From assembly GCA_011109175.1 (NCBI GenBank), contig RDEW01000002.1:418759-473887 (forward strand): a DNA stretch of 55,129 bases, given 5' to 3'. Position numbers and translations under genes: made by a program. This DNA is from Dicyema japonicum (taxonomy: Eukaryota; Dicyemida; Rhombozoa; Dicyemidae). Shown here piece by piece: positions 1 through 10,825 of this stretch (within the stretch, counting starts at the first letter, position 1; the number at the start of each line of letters is the position of its first letter). The notes under the pieces were generated by a model. It saw nothing but the letters and a program-made list of their open reading frames with translations, was not told the origin of the DNA and did not search any database.

Positions 1-470
1 ATTAATTATATCAAGAAAAAGAGGGAAAAGCTACGTCGATGTAGAAATCGTTTCTACGTTTTCAATTGAGTCCGGAAACTTTTCCTCACGTGTATGCAGC
101 TAGTATAGAACCATTCTTGATTTATGGCTTCCAAGGATGGTTTGAAAGTGATGCGAGAAGTACACTTGTAGAGCTTCTATATAAATTGAGGAGATATGCT
201 ATTTAACTGGCATATGGATTTGATTTAAAGTCTAAATTACTGCGTAGTGATGAAAGACGTGTATATCCATTAAGGAAATATTGTACCACATTAAAAAATA
301 ATTCCTGTCGGATGCAAGGGTCAATATTTGTCTCGTTATACCAGACACCATCAACCAGGACAAACTCGTTTGTTTCTTCCTTTTTAATTAGTGTTTAATT
401 AGTAACGAGTATGTTATGCTAATAAAATTATATATCTATCTAACCGGTGTATGTGTTGTGCAAAATAAAT
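1..470 (+). pseudogene. LINE RT C-terminal (thumb) fragment, block copy 1
   Basis: Decayed 3' part of a non-LTR retrotransposon ORF2. A frame includes YIKKKREKLRRCRNRF and, in another frame, IEPFLIYGFQGW and LVELLYKLRRYA. These resemble the region after the RT palm, where LINEs carry a YLG...-type strand followed by an IxPxLLYG motif. Frames shift and stops occur. The same block recurs at 43917-44460, where the upstream YLGGYVKSKGSF is also kept, and its first 60 bases recur at 27549-27605. It is followed directly by a LINE ORF1 fragment, so a 3' end abuts a 5' end. Family recognition is by motif only. Confidence 0.5.
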
Positions 471-1183
471 ACTGTTATTAAAGACTTTTACTATGACCTC
501 GTTAAAAATTAAAATAATAATTGTGAAATGATGATAATTGGAATAATAGTTATGGTAACGTCTTAATTCAAAGAGTTCTTTATAAAAAAAATTGAAAAAT
601 GTGGCAAAATATTACATATTGCTAAACTAAAACTAGAAAACCGTGGAGAAGCTCAGTCTTTAATTAGACTTGGTATTAATATTAGTTTCTCACAATTCAC
701 AGTGAATGGTTCAAAAAACCTGAAATCCAATGCTTTCACTGTCAGTTATTCGTCATATTGCGAGTTTCTACAAAAACGTTGAAAGATGTTTGGTTTGCTC
801 AAGAAACCACAGAAGGTCGGATTGTCAACTTGACTTAAAGAACGGTAAAAATTTCATAAATTGTGGATCAACTAGCCACATGGCTAACTGCGGAGGTTGC
901 TCTTGTGCAAAAGCAGCTAATAAACTCGAAATGATAAATTTTTACCTCATAGTAAACCTCGCAATGAAGGTGCTGCTAAAGGAAGTACTGTTGCCAGGAA
1001 GATAGGAAACAATAAAGATTTGGCAAAGCCAACTCGAACAGGATGGAAACGGATCACGCCTAAGAATACGACCTCGGATATTGGAATGTAGACGGATAGA
1101 CCACCAGTGTCTTCAGTTGACAATGGATCCCATTCAGTCACTAAGTCAATCAGCAAATCCAAAAAATCCGAATGGACAAGAAA
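471..1183 (+). pseudogene. LINE ORF1 (zinc-knuckle) fragment
   Basis: Remnant of a gag-like ORF1 protein of a non-LTR retrotransposon. Around 760-930 it encodes cysteine/histidine knuckles of CCHC type: CLVCSRNHRRSDC, then CINCG-like FINCGSTSHMANC followed by CSCAKAA. Such knuckles bind nucleic acid in ORF1 proteins. Upstream, KLKLENRGEAQSLI matches the ORF1 fragments at 44.5 kb and, on the other strand, at 26.4 and 42.9 kb. Frameshifts separate the pieces. Homology to the 44.5 kb copy stops near 1183, where the sequence switches to the flank of a SINE. Confidence 0.7.
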
Positions 1184-1190
1184 ATAGTCA

Positions 1191-1490
1191 CAGCCGGGTG
1201 GTATATTGGTTAGGTGTCGGGCTTAAGTGGCTTAGGCTACGGGTTCGAATCTCGCTACTGTTCACCTGGTGGAAGGTTCCACCCATCTACGATGCAGAAA
1301 TGGTTTGACGAGTGACGCCGGAACTGGATTGTCTATAAAGTACACTCACACAAGAAAAAAAAGAAGTGAAGTTCATTCCTTGGTTCTACGATTAGTTAAA
1401 ATTAACTGTTCTTTACTTAAATAAAGTGTATGTACTGCCTATGTGGAGCTATAAATACTATGGCTCTCGTGAAAAGGCTTTATTATTATT
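1191..1490 (+). mobile_element. tRNA-derived SINE, full length, copy 1
   Basis: A roughly 300-bp element. The head resembles a tRNA, with an A-box-like segment (TTGGTTAGGTGTCGG) and a good B box (GGGTTCGAATCTC), as in SINEs with an internal RNA polymerase III promoter. The body is unrelated to tRNA and the 3' end is a short TTA repeat. The element is flanked by AGTCACA on the left (from 1187) and AGTCACAATC on the right (from 1491), consistent with a target-site duplication. A second near-identical copy lies at 49393-49690 and a 5'-truncated one at 12900-13072. Confidence 0.85.
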
Positions 1491-1499
1491 AGTCACAAT

Positions 1500-2100
1500 C
1501 TTCAGCATTTTTAAGTTCCTTTCTTAAATCGTGGTGATATAATGATATATTATTTTTTTTAAGAAGCCCTTTTCTTGTTTTCATTTCTTAAGTAGTCACA
1601 ATCTTCCACATTTTTAAGTTCCTTTCTCTCTGTTTTAAATGCCTGATTCGACCTGGGGCATCCACTGATATCTTTTTGTAGTCAAAATATTCCGTGTTAA
1701 AATCTGGTGAGGCATCGCGAGCATTTGGGAACTCTAAATAACTAACTACAAAAACCTCTCATCATATTTAACGTGCAGTTCGTTGTTGCCGAGAAGAATG
1801 AAGTCTTAACCCCAGACGGTCTCTTTTGTATAATCGTTTTCTCAATGATATCGAAAATGAGCAAAAAGTTACTTTCTATATGAATTGTAACAATCGATAT
1901 TGCGGTTTAATTATTTTGAATTTTTCATATTTTTTTTGAAATCAGAAAGGTTAAATGCAAAAACTAACAGTTAACAATAACTGCCTGCTCTCATAATTTA
2001 GAACCCATTTCTCCGGACGATTGTAAGAAAATAAGCTCAATGGGCCAGCTCTTTCTCTCCTATTAGTTTCTTCGCAATGAGCGACCCGATTCTGGTTTCA
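1500..2100 (-). pseudogene. LINE ORF2 C-terminal debris (LINE-C type)
   Basis: On the minus strand, pieces such as LEFPNARDASPDFNTE recur with variations at 2550-2640, 32.75 kb, 38.97 kb, 39.48 kb, 49.8 kb and 50.68 kb. They resemble the C-terminal part of the LINE-C RT, whose palm fragments lie nearby on the same strand. The frame is broken and no catalytic residues are present, so the assignment is tentative. Confidence 0.35.
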
Positions 2101-2289
2101 GGATTAATGACATGCTTCATATGATTCCTGACGTTTCTTCTGCGACTGGTTCAAAAATTAACTGTCCACCAAGACATACTTATTACTTCATCTTTAGGGT
2201 CTCATCTTACTCGGATGCAGAGCCTGGATTAGTTTTTATTATACAAGGTTTGAGGGAGATATGCTATCCCACAGGTGGCATCCTGGTCA

Positions 2290-2425
2290 AGGTACCGATT
2301 ACATATATGCTGAATTTACAATTTCTTAGCGATGAATTGAATTTCCGTTCTATTGGAAACGGTATGAATTTTTATAACTTTAGTTGGAGTGTATTGAAAC
2401 AATTTTACCAAAAATGAGTAAATAT
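2290..2425 (+). pseudogene. Relic of micro-intron family, exon 5-6 junction
   Basis: A short stretch aligns with the end of exon 5 of the six-exon family. It has an ATATATGCTGAATTT core, a lost segment of about 14 nt, then sequence equivalent to the ...FRSIGN end. A 22-nt GT...TTTAG intron-like segment follows at 2362-2383 and an exon 6-like start after it. Stops and deletions disrupt the frame. The same relic occurs at about 33320-33430 and 50390-50520 within the duplicated block. Confidence 0.5.
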
Positions 2426-2479
2426 TAATTAAACATGTTTTTCCATTTTGGTAATAATGGGTTTATTTTATTGAAATCA

Positions 2480-3260
2480 GAATGATCACAGTTTTCCTTT
2501 TTTCTCAATGGATTGTTCGATTCGTTATGAGTCATGCACAGTCACCTTTTCGCACTTAAAATTATCAGATTCCGCATTGAAAGCTGGGGAAGCATTGCGA
2601 GCATCCAAGAACTCTAAAATAAAAAAATCACTAGATTTCATGTGCTTTTGGTTAGGGACGACTCTAAGCAGATCCAATCTTGCCGACTCATGTCCCCAAG
2701 CAATAACGCCGTTGATTGCGTTGTGTCTTAAACTCCTCCCAGCACTCCTCCGACAGAAAAACGTGAAGACCTTTAGTATTGACCAGAAGAAAAAGGAGTC
2801 TGAAGAAGAATAAAGACGTGTGAAGATCTAGGACTTTTAAGTTGGATGTGAATAGTTGAACGGATACATTTTTCTCTACCAGGAGAGTTGACATTTTCTG
2901 CCATATTGGGAAGAGTCAAGAAAAATTGGGTGACTGAAATAATTAGAAATTGTAGCCACTCACGGATAAAGTCGTCCTCTCCAAAAGCAACGTTAATGAT
3001 TTCACATTTATACGGAATCAGTTCCAACGCAAGCGCGGCAAATGCATAGATGGCGGACTCAACCAATGCCACTACAATTTCCCAATTTCCACTGATGGTC
3101 GCTTCACTCATAAGCTCACCTGATGCTGCACAATCGATGTCGAAGACAATGAGTAGGGAGCCAAGGGGTCGCCTTGTTGGACTTTAGTTTTGGATTCGAT
3201 GATTTGTTATTCAAAGGTCAGTGTGCATGTAGATTGTCCCCGACTATGACCTTTTTTATT
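2480..3260 (-). pseudogene. LINE-C RT palm fragment
   Basis: Minus-strand remnant of a LINE RT. Near 3180 it encodes QQGDPL, the glutamine-rich palm motif of this family. Downstream, a frame from 3111 reads ATISGNWEIVVALVE and then LELIPYKCEI. This matches the segment after the catalytic YLDDA motif in the LINE at 9.4 kb, which has LELNYLNCEI. The YLDD itself is altered, reading LMSE in the equivalent place. The duplicate at 50560-51350 keeps one 139-codon open stretch here but differs by several amino-acid changes, as expected for unconstrained sequence. Confidence 0.5.
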
Positions 3261-4010
3261 ATTTGTTTGCGTAGATCCTAAATGTGTTTTTTTATTCTGG
3301 ATGATGATACTAATTAACAGTTTCGTATTTAGAGGCAATTTTCCCGATGATTTATTTGAGGTTTACATTTATCCGTGGACAAGAGGTGCAAAGCAGAGAA
3401 TGCGCAAACATGAATCTTGAGTATTAACATCGACTGCCCTGGTAGATTTGAAGGATAGGAGATAGCTGTAAAAGGCGGCGACCTTTGGATCCTGTATGTA
3501 ATAAGCCTGTGGTAGTTGTTTAAACTGTGGGTTTCTTGTTTTGAAGTCCCCAGGTACCACAGTTGTGTGTCAGTATTGGTAATAAGAGGGAGGTGTTATT
3601 TTTCTTTCAAATTTTTTTTAAGTTCCAAATGTGTAATAACTTTTTAAATGATCCAGTAACCAGAATTCTTAGGCGGATAACATTTAATTTGAATACAGCT
3701 GTCCTCATATTATTATTTGTTATTATTTATTAACCCCAGATACACCGAGAAAGAAGTTAAAGTAATTAACTAATTAAGTGTATCCAGTTTCCACTTCTAC
3801 AGAAACAGAGTCCATCCGGAATTAGCATAAAGGTTAAGACGTCCATTACATGTAGTTGTCGAAACCCCTCCAGTGGAGTGGCGAAGAGCAAATGATCTTT
3901 TTTCATACCGGCCTGGCACTGGGCGTCACCTAGACAAATGGATCACATGACGCCACTCTATTAGGAAGAGAGAGGAGGAACAAACAAGCAAACTGATAAC
4001 TTCAACCAAT

Positions 4011-5314
4011 TAGCCACACAGCACCACATAGCGCCAAGCGGCAAAATATTAATAATATGAACTAATGAGGTTGGAGCTAACTAACTAAGAACGATTTGAA
4101 CATGTTGAAATACTCTCTATAGTTGTAGAGTTCTCTATTACAGTAAACTTTTTCTAATATGCAACTCTTAAATTTGCCATTTTTATTGATTTTTTTATTT
4201 TTCAATGATATTTGACAATTCTGAAATTTACCAACATTTTTAAAAATTATTTTTATTTTTTTTAAATATTTATAAAAAATAAATAATTTAAAGCAAGCAC
4301 GTTCCTGTTGGAGGCTGCACCAGACTTTCAATTGCTCAAAAGTGGATATATGGCAATATAAAGAAACTAATTAATCAGCTTCATCTCAGACGACATGCAA
4401 CAGATTTTTTTGTACTTTTAAAAAGAGAATCTCAAGAAAGAAAGTCAATGCAAATCAATGAATGCAGATTGCTTTTATTTAGTACAAGAACAGAAATCAT
4501 AAAACTAAAAACTTGTAATAGAAACTAAAATACTTGGAGCTAGATGAAAATTTGATTGGATGGATACATTGAAATCACAAGGTACACTTTTTAATCTAAC
4601 ATTTAAGGTGCTTTTTTGAACTATTCACTATTATCACATAAGGCAGAATTTTTGTAGAAATTTAAAAAAATAATGCGTGAATTACATTTCGGATTGCGCC
4701 CTTAAAAACACGTGGATTTTGATGGCTTTTTACAATAATTTGAAGAAGTTTCAAAAAGTTAATTGTCTGAAAATATTTTCAATTTGGATGAGACAGTAGT
4801 TTGTTTTTTAAAACACGTGGATTTTGATGGCTTTTTACAATAATTTGAAGAAGTTTCAAAAAGTTAATTGTCTGAAAATATTTTCAATTTGGATGAGACA
4901 GTAGTTTGTTTTTTTATATAAATTGATTCTTTTTCGAATTATTTGCAAATCATTTTCGGCGGATATAAAAATTTCAAGGATAGAGTTTGAGTAATGCTTT
5001 GCGCCACATGTTTTGCAATTGTGCCTAAAATTTCAAAGGTCTCTGAATTGCTTCTGATTATCAATGAAGCTGGGCAAACTAATTTCGTCGACCATTTATA
5101 CTTTGGTTATCAATTAGGTAATATAGAAAACTTTATTAACATAAAATCAGAGAGAATATTATTAAAACAGAAATAAGATGGATAATGATAAAAGTATATA
5201 AATCTAATAGTAAAGGATAACTAACACAAAGGGGATTCAAATATATAAAGGAATTACAACACAAAGAAACATAAAATACTTATACAAGTCATCTATACAA
5301 TTATTAAAACTTAA
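4011..5314. other. No recognised gene; one 105-bp tandem duplication
   Basis: Very AT-rich sequence. The only structure I can support is a two-copy tandem repeat at about 4704-4913, with a period of 105 bases. A 60-codon open frame at 4994-5176 has no recognisable motif. Confidence 0.5.
4704..4913. repeat. Two-copy tandem duplication, period 105 bp
   Basis: The segment beginning AAAACACGTGGATTTTGATG appears at about 4704 and again at about 4809. The two copies are nearly identical over their whole length. Confidence 0.9.
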
Positions 5315-5454
5315 ACGTGGCGTCATGTGGTCTACCAGTCATAATGTTTCTGGAGGCGCTCAGGATGCACCTAGGAAAAGAACCATTTGCTCACCCCCAT
5401 CCGAAGTTGGTTCTTTCGGACGGCTTCTTTCAACTCTTCTCCCATTAACTCTCA

Positions 5455-6417
5455 ATGGCATCCTTCTACTACTCTGGCAACATCGAGCTCAACCCAGGTC
5501 CTCAACTTTCTATTAACATCAACGGAATAAAGAGCAAAATTCTCGAATTACGATCCTTCACAAACAACCAAAACGTTGACGTGATCCTGCTTTAAGAAAG
5601 CAAGTTGACTCAGTCCGCAACTACTCCTCATTTCCAGGTTTCGACTGCATCCGCCTAGATCGCCCGAACCTCCTCGGTGGAGGCCTTCTTACCATCATCA
5701 GAAAAAACCTTCGTTATTCTGACATATCCGCTGAACTTAAGTCGCTAACTAACGATGGGACCACGGAAATCTCCGGAATTTCAATATCAAACGGATCGAG
5801 AACTCTCAAAATTGCTAACATATATGTCTGTCCTCTTGCCCGAAAGGATTCTTGTTGGACTTATCCAGACTAAACAACCTGAAAACCTAATACTTTGTGG
5901 AGATTTTAATGCAAAACACCCTGCCTGGTTGAAATCACAAACAATTGACTCAAGAAGACTATCCTCAATAAACCAACTCTCCTCCATGACAATGCTCAAC
6001 AGCCCCACTATGCACACGAGAACTCCATTCAAGGAAGGTGATTCATCTACATCCCCCGACATCACTTTCTGTTCATCAACTCTTGGACCCAACATTTCAT
6101 GGACAGTACATTACGGATTATTCTCCGATCATAATCCGATAATCATTCGATTCAAAAAACTTCTCTATCATCCAAAAACAACTGTTTCTTTCTTCAACTA
6201 CAAAACAGCAAATTGGGACGGCTACTCAAAACATGTTGACCAGGCTCTACTTTGCTTTGACTTGAACATATTCCGTTCTATTGATGAGGCCGTCCACCAT
6301 TTGAACAAAATATTTCTTGATCCTCGTAGTAGATTCATCCCTCGTGGAAGGTTCAAATACTACAACGAAATTTTGGATCAGAATACCAAATCACTAATCA
6401 GAAAAAAAACCGCTTGA
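5455..6417 (+). pseudogene. LINE endonuclease domain with 2A-like start
   Basis: From the ATG at 5455 the frame starts with YYSGNIELNPGP, close to the 2A consensus D-(V/I)-E-x-N-P-G-P but with Asn for the first Asp. It continues into LSININGIKSK, the usual start of the AP endonuclease. A TAA at 5594-5596 stands where the family has the Gln of the QE(T/S)K motif, so the catalytic glutamate is followed but not reached in frame. A frameshift follows, then GGGLLTIIRKNL, GDFNAKHP (metal-binding Asp/Asn), DITFCS and SDHNPI, all expected endonuclease motifs. This copy cannot make an intact protein. Confidence 0.8.
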
Positions 6418-7339
6418 AAAGACACGTACTTTTCTTCCCGGGACAGAAATCCCAGACAAAGTCTCTCAAAGATGAAATTTCAAGAAGGATCAGAAGGGCT
6501 GAAGCAAACAAGTGGGAAAAGCGAATCTGCTCTCTCCAATTTCAGAAATCTGCCCAGATGGTCTGGAAGGCAATAAAAAGACTTGGCCCTAAAGAAAAAT
6601 CCACCTCAAAACAAAAGAAAGAACAACACAGCTTAAATAAACTAATGAAGTATTATACCGGTATAAGTCACAAAACCTTCAAGAAAATGGATGTTCCCTC
6701 TTTGTTCTCGAGTCCTCCACATCCCTATTTACCTCAGACAAACGTATTAAAAGAATGACCGTTGATTTATTTATCAACCAAACTAAAATACCTTTTACGA
6801 TACTTTTTACGAAATTGAAAATCTTAGGAGTCGCCTTTGACACCCACATGACCTTCTCCCTTCATGTCGAATATATCTCCGGAACCTGCTCAAGAAAGCT
6901 TGGTTTGATCAAATTTATTTTTAGTTGCATCAGAACCCCTTTTCCAGCATTGAAACTACTACATAAACAATTCATTGAGCCATCTATCAGCTACGCCTGT
7001 GCGTCTTGGGGAATCAACCTATCCTGGACGAACAAACAGAAAATCAGTGACATTCAGTCCCTATCAGCTACAACTATCGGCAAGCTCGTGAGAACAGTCA
7101 GTCTCACACCCACCTCTCTGGAAGACCTTATCGGACAAAATGGGAAGGGATTCGCCGCTCTGTACCGAAAATCCAACTTCCTACAATGCTCTAATGGATT
7201 TGGTCTTACTAAAAGACTTTACATCACCCCTCTTGTATTCCTTTCAAAACCCTCCCGTCCTCAGAGAAGCTGTGTTGGATCTCGGAAGGTCCACCAGAAA
7301 AAGATGAGAAACCTGATGGAGGCGGCCGGGATCACCTAA
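6414..7339 (+). pseudogene. LINE linker and RT C-terminal region, palm deleted
   Basis: The first part (6414-6700) carries the basic linker and the segment before RT motif 1, including KLMKYYTGIS. It then jumps, through a frameshift near 6690, into SLFTSDKRIKR and KILGVAFDTHMTFS, which belong to the RT region after the catalytic YADD. The remainder reads IEPSISYACASWG and ends at 7339. Everything from RT motif 1 to the YADD is absent. The element at 29.3-31.1 kb has a similar but not identical deletion. Confidence 0.8.
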
Positions 7340-7395
7340 TTAGTTTAATAAATTAAATTAACTATTGCTGTTCTTGGGTTAAATAAAAAAAAATC

Positions 7396-8690
7396 AACAA
7401 ATATCCCCGTTTCTAATAAACGGGTTGTCTTACAATTAATCGCTCAGATAACTGATCCACAAAAACCTCCGACATCTCTCCTCCAACAAACACTTTATAC
7501 TCACCGATGAACTAAACTCACTCCATCCATTACCATATTAACAGTTCTTGCAAATCCATTACTTTCCTCAAAACATACTGCTTCACAAAACGTTTCAAAA
7601 CACCCCAACAGCACACGAGGTCTCACTATGAGAGCCAAAATTATTCCATTCAAAGCCTTTTCCTTCCTATGTATATCTGTCAACCCGCAGAGGAGCAAAC
7701 ACGTAAAAATAGCATCATCTACAACCATTGCTCCAATTACAACTCCACGTGCTCTGAAATCTCAACCGGGTAAACCATAGCAATCTGTCCCATCGTGGCA
7801 GCTGAATATCATATACCAATATCCGCGTTTTTCCGAATTAACTGACGTTCATAAGAGAAGTACAAAAGGCCAGCCAGACACGATGAAAAGTACTCTCCTC
7901 GAAATCCGCCTACATAACCACCAAACCAATTCACAACCAACAACCAGTCTTCCCATGGCTCACAAGCATTATTCCTCAATTTCAGTGACCCATTAACAAC
8001 TCTAGGCAACATAAACTACATAATTTTGTTTTTCTGAAGATTCAACCATAAAACTTTTAATTGTAATTATGGCTCATGAATTACGCACAGACAGCTCACC
8101 ATAAGGGATATTATTTAACTTAATAGACCATAAACTTTTTCCACGTTAAAGAAGTTGAAAAGTAGGTTAAATACCGAATATTCAACAAACAACTCACAAG
8201 GACTTTTCATGGATGAACCATAAATAGTTATGAGGTCCATTGGATTACATAGTAAATCCCAGTAACCTCCTCTTCAGCATAATGCACTTAATACTAGAAA
8301 TCCTTAAACCTCCAGTCTAGATATCGTATTTGGTAAACATAGAGGATGACTGAGCCGCAGTACGTCTCTGCCAGAAAACCAACACATCTAAGAACTCTAA
8401 TGGCAAACTACAAGCTAATAACCCAATAAACATCAAATAACGTAATAAACAATTTTTCCCTAAGGCTCGAATTACATCTACTAAGCAACAGTGTTTGAAT
8501 TTAATAAACCAAAGACCTGTTCGATTAAAGAGGCTAAAAATCCTTGGGAAAAATAAGAAAATCGGTGGAACGTAACGGTGACAGTCCACCAGGAGATTGA
8601 ACAATACCATAAAGAACAAACGTTATGTCCCTCAAGATGTGAGTTTGCCTCAACGCATTTGATCTGTCATATTAAAAAAAGACGTTCAAG
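7396..8690. other. Unassigned; C/A-rich on the plus strand
   Basis: No domain recognised. The plus strand is richer in C and A than the surroundings, which produces several hydrophobic open frames on the minus strand (for example 8317-8619) without known motifs. I see no tRNA or rRNA signature. It could be an old organellar insertion or an unrecognised element, but nothing supports either. Confidence 0.3.
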
Positions 8691-8699
8691 ATTGTGCCT

Positions 8700-9185
8700 T
8701 TTGCATTTGTTATATCCACACATTCAGAGAGATGTCGAGTCGAAGCCTTAAGGTTGAAGTCATTTTCTCTGACCAATTCAATTCAAGCAATGTTCCGACC
8801 TATGTTTCATAAATGAATCTATTCTTAGTTCTTCAGTCTTGAACATTCCCATGTTGACGATATGCACAATAAAACGGGTATAAAATTCGTTATATAACGA
8901 TATGCACAATAAACTTACTCGAAATAATATATTTGATCGCTAAGTGTCAATAAGTTATTTTTAACTTTGTTTTGGCGTAGTTGTAGCAAGAGTCTTTTTC
9001 ACTGTCTCCCAATTAAAACTCAAACTTGATTGTCTTCCTCTATGGCTCATACGAACTTTTTGACTAAACTCAGAAAAACATAACGTGTTCGAAACCAAGT
9101 CTTCTAGTTGATCTCCATTGTTATCGAGGAGCTATCGTTTAATTCTTGGCTATCCCTTCCTCAGTACTGTTTGACGCCTGATTAA
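8700..9185 (-). pseudogene. LINE-F 3' fragment
   Basis: Shares the sequence order of the LINE-F copies at 19.6, 35.2 and 53.2 kb: CTCTGACCAATTCAATTC, then TTCTTCAGTCTTGAACAT, then a cytosine-poor segment and TAACTTTGTTT near 8962-8972. In those copies the minus strand encodes the end of a LINE RT. Here the frame is decayed and a 17-base segment (ACGATATGCACAATAAA) is duplicated at about 8857 and 8899. Confidence 0.6.
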
Positions 9186-9429
9186 CCTATAATCTCTGAC
9201 ATGTTGTGACCAAACAAACCAGAGTACGAAAATAAAATTATCAGTATTTTTAATATTGAAAAGTATCAGTATTTTTTAATATAGGTCAATTACATTATCG
9301 GTTTTTTAATCAAAAACAGACCATAAAAACCTATACTATGGGTTCTATCGTGTTATCAAAAAACAATGTTTTAAATGAAAATTATTTTAATAAACTAGTA
9401 GCAGTGGTGGGATCGACGGAATGAGACCT

Positions 9430-10490
9430 GTCTACCTGAAGGATCTAACCTCTTTGTCAATAGGAGACCATGGACTTTGTTGTACAAATTCAATTACTTC
9501 ACTTATGAACCGGATCCTGTCAGGAGTTCTTCCCAAAGTTACCCGCCATGTCCTGTTCTCCGAAATTTGATAATTTTCGATAAGAAGGGCGGAGGAGTAC
9601 GACCAGTTGTGGTCGGGTTTGTCTTCAGAAGACTGGCTGATAAAATTGCCTCCAGACATTCTATTCCACTCGTCACAAAATTCTTGAACCACCTTCAAGT
9701 AGGCATCGGAATTCGCTTGAGATGCGAGGCCGATGTCCATTCAGTAAGGACATTTATAAACCGCAGTATAGAAGATTCACGAGGACATATCCTGATCAAA
9801 CTTGACATCAAGAACGCAACAGTCTTCAATAGTCTAAGGAACGACAATATCCTGGAGGCGTGTGTTTAGAGAAGACATAATATTTTCGAATTTGTGAATC
9901 AGTCATACAGCCTATCTTCATCCTTACTTTTCGGGGACTACCTAATCCATTTCTATTCTGGAGAGCAACAGGGAGATCCTCTGGAACCCCTATTGTTTTG
10001 TCTTGCAATAGAAAAGATAACCAATTTCCGTAATGGTATCTAGATGATGCGGTCCACAGAGGACCCCCGGATACTTTTTTCCTGGATTTGAAGTGATAAT
10101 TCCAGCACTGTTGAAAGCTGGACTGGAATTAAATTACCTCAATTGCGAAATCTAGAATTGCGGACTTTCAGAAGAGAAGTATTCAAAAGCTTTGTTATGT
10201 TTCTGAAATTTATTGCCTGGAAGTATTTCCATACTCGATGAAGAACTTATATCCCTTGGATCCCAATCACCTTAAATGCAATGGGAAGAGCTATACGTAA
10301 AAACGAATGTTACTCGGAGAAACTCTGAACCGCTTGTGTCTACTTTAAATGAATACAGCACTATTCCTCCTGAAAATCAGTCTCAACGTACGGAAGGTTG
10401 CATATGTCCTGAGGACTGCTCCCTATTTAACCCTGTTTGACAAACTGGCAAAGATTAACGAGATCTTCCTCAGGATCACTAAATCAAAAT
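9430..10490 (+). mobile_element. LINE-C RT fragment with YLDD
   Basis: Plus-strand reverse transcriptase remnant from a non-LTR element. Motifs in order are KKGGGVRPVVVG and FRRLADKIASR (motif 1-2 region), then FLNHLQVGIGIRL and LIKLDIKNA (motif A, catalytic Asp, about 9805). These are followed by GEQQGDPLEPLLF (motif B, about 9965), WYLDDAVHRGPPDT (catalytic double Asp, about 10040), LELNYLNCEI, and FLLKISLNVRKVAYVLRTAPYL (split here as FLLKISLNVRKV and AYVLRTAPYL). Frameshifts and stops separate them. The type with VRPxxVG...RRLA...GCEA is common in animal LINEs. The N-terminal part of the same family is at 28.5-27.6 kb and 47.4-46.1 kb. Confidence 0.85.
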
Positions 10491-10499
10491 AAAGAAATA

Positions 10500-10825
10500 A
10501 AATGTTGTCAACTAACTAAGTGATCACAGATCGACAAGGGAGAGGATGAATCTGGTGAGGTCGGGAATCCTGAACAGCTCTTTTAATAAGACATGGCATC
10601 GGTTCAAAATTTCTGAATGATTGTAGATATTTTGATAGTGTATGGAATAAAAGGCAGCTCTCCTCCTTTAAGAGTTTCCGTTATAATTCGATTAAGAGAA
10701 TATCAATGGGCTGGATATTGTGTTCTGGTCCAATTATCCTTATTGCGGTCTCCTCGATTGTGGATAGTTTCAATGAGGAGGATCGTGAAATCTGCATTGC
10801 TCACAAAGGACTTGCACACGTCATC
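10500..10825. other. Unassigned spacer between two LINE fragments
   Basis: No recognised motif. A 73-codon open frame at 10617-10838 has no domain signature. Confidence 0.3.

Larger units (their letters stand above)
1491..4010. repeat. Segmental duplication block E, copy 1
   Basis: This stretch matches 49691-52140 almost throughout, with small indels; its first 0.9 kb also matches 32550-33430. It contains LINE fragments on the minus strand and a relic of the micro-intron gene family (listed separately). A short duplicate of the left flank occurs at 1491-1640, where the AGTCACAATCTTC segment appears twice. Bases 3270-4010 contain no gene I recognise; a related version of 3740-3900 occurs at 19205-19380. 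Confidence 0.85.
5316..7395 (+). mobile_element. LINE with 2A-like N-terminus, endonuclease, deleted RT
   Basis: Non-LTR retrotransposon of the CR1/L2/Jockey type, inactive. Its coding pieces, in order, are an N-terminal peptide with a 2A-like motif (5455-5510), an apurinic-type endonuclease (about 5500-6170), a linker, and the RT C-terminal region (6755-7339). The RT fingers and palm are missing. GC content is visibly higher than in the flanks. The C-terminus ends with MEAAGIT, matching RIGIT in the related element at 29.3 kb. The 3' region ends in a run of A after TTAAATAAA, near 7390. No clear target-site duplication was found. Confidence 0.85.

Noticed and set aside
1193-1265. A tRNA gene
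   Set aside because: The A and B boxes are good, but the acceptor and anticodon stems do not close well and the sequence is the head of a 300-bp repeated element. It is a SINE.
8317-8619. A hydrophobic membrane protein on the minus strand
   Set aside because: Hydrophobicity follows from the T-rich minus strand; there is no motif, paralogue or start-context support.
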